Below, piece after piece: positions 53,701-64,000 of a stretch of 64,000 nucleotides of DNA; within the stretch, counting starts at the first letter, position 1, and each line of letters opens with the position of its first letter. The DNA lies in NCBI GenBank assembly GCA_009763385.1, contig CM019827.1, positions 92,612,314-92,676,313 on the forward strand, written 5' to 3'. The notes beneath the pieces were generated by a model, which was not told where the DNA came from, ran no database searches, and worked only from the letters and a program-made list of their open reading frames with translations. Position numbers and translations under genes: made by a program. The DNA comes from Coix lacryma-jobi var. lacryma-jobi (Eukaryota; Streptophyta; Magnoliopsida; Poales; Poaceae).

Positions 53701-56331
53701 ATGGATCGCGGCGTGGGCAAACCGCCGTTTTTCGATGGGACGAACTATGCGTATTGGAAGATACGCATGTCAGCCTATCTACAAAGTATTGGTGCTTCCA
53801 TTTGGGATATTAGCAACTCTGCCAATTACGTGGTCTTGGCTGCTCGTGTGACTCAGCGTCAGATCGATGATCTCGATGCCAATAGCCGAGCCCGTAATAC
53901 TCTTTTCTCATGTTTGAGCATGAGTGAGTTTGATCGCGTTTCTCACCTCGCTACGGCTCGGGAGATTTGGGCTACCCTCATGCGTTTCCATGAGGGAACC
54001 TCTCAAGTCAAAACCCGTCTCTATGAGTTGTTCAAGCGAGAGTATGAGAACTTTCGACATATGCCTAGCGAGAGCATAGAAAGTTTATTCGCTCGCTTTT
54101 AGGTGATTGTCAACAGGATGAGAGCTAACAAGGAGCTGTTGCCTTTCGATGATCATGAGAGAGCTTTGAAGCTTTTGCATACTCTTGATCAATCGGTGTG
54201 GGATTCCAAGGTTCAGGCGATCATCGAATCGCCTAACTATGAGACCCTCATGTGCGACGAGCTCTTCAGTAAGCTCAAGTCCAGTGAGATTGACGCCATG
54301 GTGAGGGCTTCTTATGAAAATCCTTCTGGCCCGTCGATGGCTTTGGTTTCTGGCTCTTCTGCTAACCCCTCTGGATGCTTTGCACTCTCTTCTCTTCTTT
54401 CTTCCATAGAGGAGCAGCTGGAGTTCATGGGGGATGACGAGCGGGCTTTGCTCACCAACCGGTTCTCGCTATTTCACAACAACCGCATGAACCGTCGCCG
54501 CGGAGGAGGACGCTCGGGATGTTTCGAGTGCGGCGACCCCGACCACTTCATCACCAACTGTCCCAAGAAGAACAACCAATATGGGAAGGGCGACCATGGG
54601 CACAAGTACGACTCCGGCAAGCGCAAGGAGAAGTACGTCCCCGCGAGGCACAAGTGGAGGGGCGGCTTCGACAAGGAGTACATCAAGAAGAAGTACTTGG
54701 AGAAGGCCCAAGCTGAGCAGCGTGCGTTCTTCGCCACGCTCAGCGACGTCGACGGCTCGGATGATGACTCCGCTTGCTCAAGCGACGATGAGTCCAAGAA
54801 GAAGAAGAGGATCGAGGACAAGCTGAACGGCCTCTGCTTCTTCGCCGACGACGACGGCTTCCGCACCATGGCCCTTGGCAAGGAGGTCGATGGCGAGCTG
54901 GTGGACACTCCTCGGAATGACGATGACGACGACGACACCTCCCAGGTATCTCTGACCCATGATGAGCTTTCTGCTGAGGTCGAGAAACTTACTGCCGCGC
55001 TTCTTAGTCAGGATAAGTTGCTTAGGCATGCCGCTAGAGAGTGCAAGGAGTTTAGGCAGAAGTGGGAGGATACGGTGAAGGAACTTGAATCTGTCAAGTC
55101 CACCATGGTTGTCACCGATGAGGAGGAGTGTGAGATGTGCACCACGCACATGACTGACCTTCTCACTTTGAGAAGTAAGTATGTTGCGTTGGTAGGAGAG
55201 GTGGATGAGCTGAAGGCTAGATCCTCGCTGTTGGGTGCGTGCAAGTCTTGTCCAGTTTTGCAAGCCGAGTTGGCAGAGAAGAATGCCAAGATTGTGTCTC
55301 TTGAAGAGGCCAGCTCGGGTAGCGCTTGTGTGACTAGGTGCGCTTTGTGCGAGGGTTTGGAGATGGAGATCACTAACGTGAAGCATGACAAGATGCAAAC
55401 CGAGGAGGAAGACACATACCATCGGACCATCTTGTCATGGGTGTCTAGCGGTGAGCCACAGCTCGGGATGATGATCTCCCAATTCAAGCGAGCTGCTGGA
55501 GGTCCTGGTGTTGTTTTGCTCCGGGTGTTGATCTTTCTGCTTTTGGGAAGATTGGAGAGTCGAGTGGTCTAAACCCATGTGAGAAGCCCAACTCCACCAC
55601 TACTCCCAAACTTACCAAGCTTCTACCCAAAGAGCCTCTCAAGCCTAACACCAAGATGGGGTCTTTGTTGAACCTCCGAGAGCTCACCCAAGAAACAATC
55701 ATGGGCTCCCAAACCAAACCACCTCAAGAACAAGCTGGACACCATGCCACCCATCCAGGAGGAGCTTATGCCACAAAAGGGCAAAGTGATCCACACCCAC
55801 TACCGTGAGTACCAACAACCCCCTTTGAGAGCGGTGAGGTACTACTGTGAGCACTGTGGGAGAGATGGACACTTGAGTGAGTTTTGCTTTCGGCGCAAGA
55901 GAGAGGCGCGCCGTGCTAGGGAGATGAACAATCCGGACATGTACCATCCTTTCCATGATGTACATGTGCTGAATGTTCAGAGGAGAGCTCCGGGGAGAGC
56001 TGCTAGGCCCAGAGGTCCAGAACCTCAAGTTCCTAGGCCTAAGCAGAGGAGAGGACATGCCCGGTGGGAGCCTGCAGTTGTAGGCTATGGACCCCGTGGC
56101 GGTGGCTTTGTAGTTGAGCGTTTTCCCCCACTGCGTTTTGAGCATCACGATGGACCCTCCTCCCTTAGCGGACCACGTTTTCCTCAACGTGGTGATTGCT
56201 CTTCTTGTAGGCGTGCTAGGAATGGTTTTTCTGCTCACCGTTCTTTTGAGCAGCCGGCCCAACACTGGTATTCCCCTTACTTCACTAACCCCAGTGTTGG
56301 ACCGTATGCTCACCTTATGTCTTTTTATTGA
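53701..56331 (+). pseudogene. C4 gag
   Basis: Best preserved gag in the window, about 877 codons. ATG 53701; the capsid-like part is interrupted by a TAG at 54100 (Gln expected). The frame is then open to 55572: knuckle CFECGDPDHFITNCPKK near 54530, basic block, acidic run DDDDD near 54930, coiled coil with CEMC, CKSC and CALC pairs. A base change near 55510 shifts the frame. The end part, 55744-56331, has the second knuckle CEHCGRDGHLSEFC, the Arg/Pro tail (RGPEPQVPRPKQRR) and a TGA. This is larger than a typical plant copia gag; the CxxC series is not something I recognise from a named family. Confidence 0.88.
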
Positions 56332-56336
56332 TATAG

Positions 56337-59300
56337 GTAAAACGATTGGAGAATGTTTGTTTGGTGGATTCTGGGTATTCGAGGCACAAGACCGGAAACG
56401 CCAAGTGGTTCTCCAGTCTTAGTCCGGTCACCGGAAAGGAGTATATTACCTTCGGCGACAACAACAAAGGTAAGGTGCTGTCTCGTGGGTCTGTGCGAGT
56501 TAATGAGCACTTTGTGTTGCGCGATGTTCCTCTTGTTTCTAACTTGCATTTTAACCTTCTTTCTGTTTCGCAACTCTTTGATGACGACTATGAGATTCGT
56601 TTTAAACCGAATCTCAGTCGTATTTTGGATCCTCAGGGCAATCTTGTATGTGTGATTTCACCCTTTGGAAAAGTCTTTCATGCGGATTTCTCGGAATCGT
56701 TTGGAATTTCTCATTGTCTTTTGGCTGGACCTTCCTCCTCTGATCTTTGGAAGTGGCATAAGAGACTTGGTCATTTGAGCTTCCACTTGCTTGCAAGGCT
56801 TAGTTCACTTGGCCTAATCCGAGGATTGCCCAAGTTATCCATGGAGAAGGATCTTGTTTGCCATTCTTGTAGACATGGGAAGATGGTTGCCGCTCCCCAC
56901 CATCCAGTGACTCAGGTCATGACTAAGCGCCCTGGAGAGCTTTTGCATATGGACCTTGTTGGTCCGGCTCGGGTGAGCTCGGTTGGGGGGAAGTGATATG
57001 TGCTTGTTGTTGTTGATGACTTTTCGAGATATTCGTGGGTCTTCTTTTTTAGCTGAGAAGACCGAAACTTTCTCCTTTGCTCGCAATCTGATTTTGCGTC
57101 TTCAGAATGAGTTCCCTTTGAACTCAATGCGAGCAATTCGGAGTGATAATGGTTCCGAATTCAAGAATTCGGATTTTGAGAAGTTTTGTAACTCTTTGGG
57201 TTTAGAGCATCAGTTTTCTTCTCCCTACACACCGCCTCAGAATGGTGTTGTAGAAAGAAAGAATCAGACCCTTGTAGAGATGGCCAGGATGATGCTCGAT
57301 GAGCATAGGACTCCTAGGCGATATTGGGCCGAAGCTATGAGCACTTCATGCTACATTTCCAATCGGATTTTTCTTCGAGCTTTCTTGAAAAAGACTTCTT
57401 ATGAATTGTGTTTTGGAAAACTACCCAAGGTGAGTTATTTTCGAGTTTTTGGTTGCCATTGTTTTATACTCAAAAAGGGCAACTTGGACAAGTTTGAGTC
57501 TCGTTCTTCTGACGGTGTGTTTTTGGGTTATGGCACTCACACTCGAGCTTATCGTGTACTTAACCTTGACACTAACCGAGTCATGGAGACATGCGATGTC
57601 ACCTTCAACGAGACCATGGTTTGTCCTTCTTCTCGTTTTGAGCGTGCAGGTGATCATGAGGTTGGCAAACCTCTTTTCGATGATGAAGAAGAAGGTGCTG
57701 AAGGGATAGATGACCCAGCACCTCCTCCACCTGTTGTGCCACAAGGAGCGGCTTCTACGACTACTCATGGCCCCGACACGTCTTCTTCCTAGGGGCCGTG
57801 GGATCCGCCACTCGAGCGGTACTTTTGTACCCGGAGGCACCAGCTGCTGTTGAGGGGGAGGCCACTTCGGCAAGGGAGGCGCCACGACCATTCACGCCAG
57901 CGCACCCGCTTCAGCAGATGATCGGCAGCATCGACGAATGCGTCACCCGGTCAAGGCAAATCTCTCACTTTGCTCATTCTGCATTTGTTGCTGATTTTGA
58001 ACCCCGGGATGTTGGACACGCTTTGACGGATCCGGATTGGGTCAATGCCATGCATGAGGAGCTAGAAAACTTTGAGAGAAATCAGGTTTGGGTTCTAGTG
58101 TCTCCACCTTCTGAGTGTCACCCAATTGGGACAAAATGGGTTTTCAAAAACAAACAGGGAAAAGATGGCCATGTTGTGAGAAACAAGGCCAGACATGTAG
58201 CCCAGGGGTATAGTCAGAAGGAGGGGATAGACTATGAGGAGACTTTTGCTCCTGTAGCTCGTTTGGAGGCGATTAGGATACTCTTGGCTTTTGCTGCATC
58301 CAAAGGTTTCAAACTTTTTTCAAATGGATGTCAAGAGTGCCTTCTTAACGGCTACATAGAAGAGGAGGTGTATGTTAGACAACCCCCCGGTTTCGAAAAT
58401 CCCAAGTTTCCAAACCATGTCTTTAAACTTCACAAAGCTTTGTATGGTTTGAAACAAGCCCCTAGAGCCTGGTATGATAGGTTGAAAACCTTTTTGCTTG
58501 CTAAGGGTTTCAAAATGGGATGTGTAGATAAAACGCTCTTTCTCCTCAAGCAAGGCGCTGATACACTCTTGGTCCAAATTTATGTGGATGATATCATTTT
58601 CGGTGGTTCTTCTCACGCTTTGGTTGCCAAGTTTGCAGATACTATGAGCAGGGAATTTGAGATGAGCATGATGGGCAAGTTGACGTTTTTCCTCGGGTTG
58701 CAAATCAAGCAATCCCGGGAAGGAACGTTCGTGCACCAGGGTAAGTATACCCGGGACATTCTGAAGAAGATCGATATGGGTGAGGCCAAGCCTCTTCCAA
58801 CACCCATGTCGACCACGACGGCCCTGGATGCGGACAAGGAGGGAGAAGCAGTGGATCAGAAGGAGTACCGGAGTATGATCGGGTCGCTGCTATACCTGAA
58901 GACGACACGCTAGGACATTCAGTTCGCGGTGTGTCTCTGCGCGCGTTTTCAGTCGTCGCCGTGCACTTCGCACCGTCAGGCGATCAAGCGCATTATGAGG
59001 TACTTATCCTTCACTCCAGAATTTGGGATTTGGTATTCAGCTTCCTCCACCCTTTCCCTTTGTGGTTATTCCGATGCCAATTTTGCTGGTTGCCAGATTG
59101 AGCGCAAGTCCACTTCTGGGACTTGCCAGTTTATTGGTTCTTCTCTTGTATCGTGGTCTTCTCGCATGCAGTCTAGCGTCGCCCAGTCTACCATGGAGGC
59201 TGAGTATTTTGCTGCTGCTAGCTGCTGTTCCTAGTTACTCTGGATGATGGCCACTTTGCGTGATTTTGGTCTGAGCTTTTCTCGTTTTCCATTGCCTTGT

Positions 59301-59405
59301 GACAGCACGAGTGCGATTAGCGTTGCTAAGAACCCCGTGCTTCACTCGGAGACCAAACACATTGCTGTGCGCTTTCATTTTCTGCGAGACCACTATGAGA
59401 AGGGT
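56337..59405 (+). pseudogene. C4 pol: protease, integrase, reverse transcriptase, RNase H (partial)
   Basis: Protease VDSGYSRHKTGN near 56370. Integrase HKRLGHLSFHLL...CHSCRHGK, HMDLVGPAR, a TGA at about 56994 and a frame change near 57050, then IRSDNGSEFKN and QNGVVERKN, giving a complete D,D,E triad. RT from 57798: VFKNKQGKDG; then an inserted T and a nearby lost A (about 58317-58350) turn MDVKSAFL into an unrelated short stretch, removing the first catalytic Asp. [12 protein letters not shown] and [14 protein letters not shown] follow. RNase H: SDANFAGC, SSVAQSTMEAEY, TAG stops at 58911 and 59232, HYEKG at the C5 insertion. Confidence 0.88.
59401..59405. other. Probable target-site sequence AGGGT before C5
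   Basis: Five bases before the C5 LTR. The right-hand copy lies outside the window. Confidence 0.4.
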
Positions 59406-61378
59406 TGCGGATACATGGGTGTATGCCGAGTCCCTGAGTGATGAGTGATTGTCAACTGGGATGATGCGCATGTTCTTTGGCTTGTGTTGTGCAGGTGTCG
59501 AGCACTGATACAGTGATCAGAGGCAAGGTGAAGGTCAAGTAGAGACGTGCCGTGCCGATGGATCGAGAGTGGCGAAGGGCGGACGTGAGACTTGGACTGA
59601 GGGACCGGAGGCCCGAGGATCAGCTGTGGTGGCCGGCAGCCTGGGACAGTGACGAGCGAAGACTTGCGGTCATGTGTTGCCTGAGTCGTGGACTTGGGGA
59701 CACGTGTTGGTGGACGGGGTGCACGGGCGGTGCATCCCCTCTTCGACGTCGGTTTGGTGGTAGAGCCAGAGAAAAACCATCGGGTGGACGGTTTCCAGGT
59801 TTGGGCCTCAAAACCTGGGTGCTGAGGGTTTCCGAGTTTGGCCACAAAACTCGGGCTGAGGACGGTTTCCAGGTTTGGGCCTCAAAACCTAGGCGCTACG
59901 GGTTTGCTGAGTTTGGGCCACAAAACTCAGGCTTGGTGGGCTGGTTTCCCGGTTTGGGCCTCAAAACCGGGGGATGGCTGTGAAGGCTGGTTTCCCGGTT
60001 TGGGCCTCAAAACCGGGGGTGCGACGTCCAGGAAAAGGACACGGAGCGGTGGCGGCACGTGGCGGCAATCGGGAGGTTGCGTCGAGGCAACGCTATGAGT
60101 TGTGCGGGCGTGGCCGTCGGATCTACCTACCACCGAGTTGGTCCAGAATAACCTTAGGGTTTAGCTGGTTCGCTCTGTAAGTAGAGAGGGGTAGAATAGG
60201 AATAGAGTAGGAATTAGGAATAGGTTAAGTAGGGGGAGACACCCTCCTTCCCAACTATCTCAGTCATTTGCTCTTTGCACTCAGTTTTTCCTGCTCTCCC
60301 ACTCCTCTGCTGTAGCGAATCTGAGATCCACAGAGAAGAGAACAATACCTCTGTGTTCATGAGATTTTGAGGAAGTGAGACCGTAATCTCACTATTGTAG
60401 CGTGTGGTAGCCACACGGTTCCATTTCGTGGTTGTGTTTCACGTTTTGTTTGTGTTCTTCGCGGAATCCTTTCTCCCCACGTTTTCCCATCGCTCGATCT
60501 CTTTGCTCAGTTCATCTTTTGCAAATCCGTTTGAACCAAGTTGTTCTAGGTCGTGAGGCACTTCTTTTCACCGAAGGAATTCCCCTCTAACCTCACGGTC
60601 TAGGAGATCGATCGATTTTGATCTCGGGCCAAGCTTTTCTCCCTTCCCCCGAATTTCTTCGATTCATCGATTTGGAGATAGGATCGAGCCATGATCTCTT
60701 AGAGATAGCTTACTATCCTCTTTGTGACTCCTCTCACCAAGTTTGATCCCTAGAGGATTCGTTTTGGGTGAGATCGAGTCGATTCGGTGGACGAACTGTG
60801 AAATCACGGGGAGACCGGACGCTTGGGTCGAGCTGACCGGACGCACCCCCGAAGTCCGGTTGTTGAACGTCCTTACTGTGTTTTTCGCGACTTGACCGGA
60901 CGCTCGAGATCGGACGCTGGTTCCCGTAAACAACCGGACGCTACTCTTCTACTGTTCACCTGCGTTTTTGTGTTGACCGGACGCTGCGTGTTGCGACCGG
61001 ACGCTCTAACTCCGTGAGTCCGGTCCAACTCAGAGAGCTCCGAAATCGGCTCTGGTCCGACCGACGCGTCCGGTGCTCACAGACCGGACGCAGGCCAGAG
61101 TCCGGTCGAGTTCAGTTTGCGCTGTTTTGTCCGCAGCTTGTTCGTTCATTGTCGGATTTGGTTTCCGTCTTTTGCGTTGGGTTTCTAGAGTTGTGTAGTG
61201 TCCCGCTGTGCTTCTCGGAAGCATCCACCCTACATCTAGGGTCGTGGACACTAGCAAGCTCTAGGGTTTGATATTGGGGTTGATTCTTGGGACAGTTGCT
61301 ACTAGTTTCCGAAAGGAAAATTTGAAGCTCCCATTCACCCCCCCTCTGGTCGCTTTCTGGTTGCTTCTCGGTCCTTCA
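59406..61378 (+). repeat. C5 5' LTR
   Basis: TGCGGATACATGGG...CCTTCA, 1973 bases. U3 hairpin array at 59785-60020; the last unit reads CCCGG/CCGGG where C4 has CCCAG/CTGGG. R-U5 carries GACCGGACGCT-type units at 60805-61110, close to C2's type and unlike C4's, although the two U3 parts resemble each other. Confidence 0.92.
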
Positions 61379-61380
61379 AT

Positions 61381-61392
61381 TGGTATCAAAGC
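61381..61392 (+). promoter_or_regulatory. C5 primer binding site (initiator Met tRNA type)
   Basis: TGGTATCAAAGC, one base different from the standard TGGTATCAGAGC. Confidence 0.88.
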
Positions 61393-61441
61393 AGGTTAAG
61401 GATCTTCCACCTTAGCCGGTTCCAGATCCACAGAAGGCGAC

Positions 61442-64000
61442 ATGGATCGCGGCGTAGGCAAACCGCCGTTCTTTGATGGGACGAACTATGCGTATTGGAA
61501 GATACGCATGTCGGCCTATCTGCAGAGTATTGGTGCTTCCATCTGGGATATTTGCAACTCTGCCGATTACTTGTCATGGCTGCTCGTGTGACTCAGCATC
61601 AGATCGATGAGCACGATGCCAATAGCCGAGCACGTAATGCTCTTTTCTCATGTTTGAGCATGAGTGAGTTTGATCATGTTTCTCACCTCGCTACGGCTCG
61701 AGAGATTTGGGCTACCCTCATGTGTTTTCATGAGGGAACCTCTCAAGTCAAACCCCGTCTCTACGAGTCGTTCAAGCGAGAGTATGAGAACTTTCGACAT
61801 ATGCTTGGCGAGAGCATAGAAAGTTTATTCGCTCGCTTTCAGGTGATTGTCAATAGGATGAGAGCTAACAAGGAGCTGTTGCCTTTCGACGATCATGAGA
61901 GAGCTTTGAAGCTACTCCATACTCTTGATCGGTCGGTGTGGGATTCCAAGGTTTAGGCGATCATCGAATCACCTAACTATGAGACCCTCACGTGCGACGA
62001 TCTCTTTAGTAAGCTCAAGTTCAGTGAGATTGATGCCATGGCAAGGGCCTCTTATGAGAATCCTTCTGGCCCGACTATGGCTTTAGTGTCTGGCTCTTCT
62101 GCTAACCCCTCTGTAGGATTTGCACTCTCTTCACTCTTTTCTATCACAGAGGACCAGCTGGAGTCTTTGGGGGATGACGAGTTGGAAATGCTCGCCAACT
62201 GGTTCTCGCGGTTTCACAACAACCGCATGAACCGTTGCCGCGGAGGAGGACGCTCAGGATGCTATGAGTGCAGCGACCCCGACCACTTCATCACCAACTG
62301 TCCCAAGAAGAAGCACTCATCTGGGAAGGGCGATCATGGGCACAAGTACGACTCCGACAAGCACAAGGAGATGTACGTCCCCGCGAGGCACAAGCGGAGG
62401 GGCGGCTTCGACAAGGAGTACATCAAGAAGAAGTACTTGGAGAAGGCCCAAGCTGAGCAGCGTGCGTTCTTCGCCACGCTCAGCGATGTTGATGGCTCGG
62501 ATGACGACTCTGCTTGCTCAAGCGACTACGAGTCCGAGAAGAAGAAGAGGATCGAGGACAAGCTGAACGGTCTCTGCTTCTTTGCCGACGACGACGGCCT
62601 CTGCACCATGGCCCTCGGCAAGGAGGTCAAAGGCGAGCTGGTGAACTCCCCTCGGAACGACGACGACGACACCTCCCAGGTATCCCTCACCCACGACGAG
62701 CTTTATGCTGAGGTCGAGAAGCTTTCTGCCGCCTTGCTTAGTCAGGATAAGCTGCTTAGGCGTGCCGCTAGAGAGCGCAAGGAGTATAGGCAGAAGTGGG
62801 AAGACACGGTGAGGGAGCTAGAGTTTGCTAAGTCCACCGTGGTCGTCGTTCTGAGAGGTTGAGTGTGAGATGTGCACCACGCACATGACTGACCTTCTCA
62901 CTTTGAGAAGCAAGTATGTTGCGTTGGTAGGAGAGGTGGATGAGCTGAAGGCTAGACCCTCGTTGTTGGGTGCATGCAAGACTTGTCCTATCTTGCAATC
63001 TGAGTTGGCAGAGAAGAATGCCAAGATTGTGTCTCTTGAGGAGGCTAACTCAGGTAGCACATGTGTGGCTAGGTGCGATCTTTGTGAGGGTTTGGAGATG
63101 GAGATTGCAAACGTGAAGCATGACAAGATGCAAACCGAGGAGGAAAACACATACCTTCGAACCATCTTGTCATGGGTGTCTTGTGGTGAGCCACAACTCG
63201 GGATGATGATCTCCCAATTCAAGCGAGCTGCTGGAGGTCCTGGTGTAGGTTTTGCTCCGGGTGTTGATCTTTCTGCTTTTTGGAAGATTGGAGAGTCGAG
63301 TGGTTTGAACCCGAGTGAGAAGCCCAACTCCACCACTACTCCCAAACTTACCAAGCTTCCACCCAAAGAGCCTCTCAAACCTAACACCAAGGATGGAGTG
63401 TTTGAGGAATCTCCGAGAGCTCCACCCAAGAACCAAGTGTGGGCTCCCAAACCCAACCATTCAAGAGGAGTGTTTGCCATAGAAGGGCAAAGTGATCCAA
63501 ACCCACAACGATGTGTACCAACAACCCCCTTTGAGAGCGGTGAGGTACCATTGTGAGCATTGTGGGAGAGATGGACACTTGAGCGAGTTCTGCTTTCGGC
63601 GCATGAGAGAGGTGCGCCGTGCTAGGGAGATGAACAACCCGAACATGTACCATCCTTTCCATGATGTACATGTGCTGAATGTTCAGAGGAGAGCTCCGAA
63701 GAGAGCTGCTAGGCCCAGAGGTCCAGAACCTCAAGTTCCCAGGCCTAGGCAGAGGAGAGCTCCGAGGAGAGATGCTAGGCCTAGAGGTGCAGTGCCTCAA
63801 GTTCCTAGGCCTAGGCCTCGTAGATAGCGTGCCCGGCGGGAGCCTGCTGTTGTAGACCATGGACCCCGTGGCGGTGGCTTTGCAGTTGAGCATCTTCCCC
63901 CACCGTGTTTTGAGTATCGCGGTGAGCGCTCCTTCCTTAGTGGACTACGTTCTTCTAAACATGGTGATCGCTTCCTTCGTAGGTGTGCTAGGAATGGTTT
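61442..64000 (+). pseudogene. C5 gag (runs off the window)
   Basis: ATG 61442 (MDRGVGKPPFFDGTNYAYWK). Bases lost near 61571 shift the frame; 61580-61956 then continues the capsid-like part to a TAG (Gln expected) in WDSKVQ. 62038-62862 carries the knuckle CYECSDPDHFITNCPKK, acidic run and coiled coil. A frame break near 62860 (lost EEEE region) leads to 62870-63556 with CKTC and CDLC pairs. A roughly 40-base deletion near 63465 shifts the frame again; the second knuckle CEHCGRDGHLSEFC follows at about 63551. The Arg/Pro tail is duplicated (RGPEPQVPRPRQRR, then RGAVPQVPRPRPRR), with a TAG at 63825. Confidence 0.85.

Larger units (their letters stand above)
36720..64000 (-). mobile_element. C3: Ty1/copia SIRE/Maximus-type element, minus strand, 5' part outside window
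   Basis: Visible own parts: 3' LTR 36720-38796, polypurine tract, non-coding tract, RNase H end (40377-40694), RNase H/RT (50261-51190). Split by T2 (40695-50260) and from 51191 by A3 with C4 and C5 inside. The remaining RT, integrase, gag and 5' LTR must lie right of the window. The span given is the window-limited extent including insertions. Confidence 0.85.
51568..64000 (+). mobile_element. C4: Ty1/copia SIRE/Maximus-type element, 3' part outside window
   Basis: Plus-strand element with 5' LTR (51568-53637), primer site, gag, protease-integrase, RT and most of RNase H. Interrupted at 59406 by C5; its end and 3' LTR lie right of the window. It sits inside A3; the five bases before it are CAAGG. 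Several frame breaks are present. Confidence 0.88.
59406..64000 (+). mobile_element. C5: Ty1/copia SIRE/Maximus-type element, 5' part only
   Basis: Plus-strand 5' LTR, primer site and gag of another C element inserted into the RNase H of C4, in the same orientation. Its pol and 3' LTR lie right of the window. Innermost visible level of the nest. Confidence 0.9.

Noticed and set aside
1..64000. Search for host genes between the elements
   Set aside because: Every stretch longer than a few hundred bases is accounted for by an element part; no non-transposon coding sequence was recognised apart from the antisense genes in T2.

Overview
The window holds only nested LTR retrotransposons. No host gene, tRNA, rRNA or organellar sequence was recognised. 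The families are Ty1/copia elements of SIRE/Maximus type with about 1.9-2.1 kb LTRs, Ty3/gypsy Tat-lineage elements, and a Gag-protease-only gypsy family with an Athila-type tRNA-Asp primer site. With the heavy nesting, this points to a large repeat-rich plant genome, most likely a grass. The species cannot be named from this sequence.

Names used here: C0-C5 are copia elements, G1 and T2 are Tat-type gypsy elements, A1-A3 are copies of the Athila-like family. Layout: (1) G1 (minus strand) runs from beyond the left edge to about 36543. It is split by C1 (plus, 2438-15592, TSD TGGTC) and C2 (minus, 16737-35604, TSD GTTGT). (2) C1 carries a solo LTR, A1 (8301-10123, TSD CTAAY), in its integrase/RT region. 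(3) C2 carries a complete element with two LTRs, A2 (21062-28773, TSD RCAAC), in its reverse transcriptase. (4) Positions 36544-36719 are a scrap of an older copia gag (C0), caught between G1 and C3. (5) C3 (minus, 36720 to beyond the right edge) is split by T2 (40695-50260, TSD CATAC) and by A3 (from 51191). (6) A3 is cut by C4 (plus, from 51568), and C4 is cut in its RNase H by C5 (plus, from 59406). The right half is therefore five levels deep (C0 > C3 > A3 > C4 > C5), and the outer ends lie outside the window.

How the parts work: each copia copy has the order LTR, initiator-Met primer site, Gag, protease, integrase, reverse transcriptase, RNase H, a roughly 1.6 kb non-coding tract with several polypurine tracts, LTR. 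Every copy has stops or frameshifts, so none looks autonomous. A2 encodes only Gag and protease. T2 encodes Gag and a broken protease, has lost RT and integrase, and carries on the opposite strand what look like two intron-containing coiled-coil genes.

Most notable signals: (a) arrays of short hairpins in the copia LTRs whose stems vary in a compensating way while the loop stays constant; (b) a similar constant-loop, variable-stem series in the T2 LTRs; (c) T2's antisense, apparently spliced genes; (d) an A-family LTR whose U5 end contains two old copies of its own LTR-end/primer-site junction, absent from A1; (e) a conserved gag/pol junction with non-overlapping frames and a splice-acceptor-like sequence. 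All boundaries and comparisons were made by eye; no alignment or database search was run.
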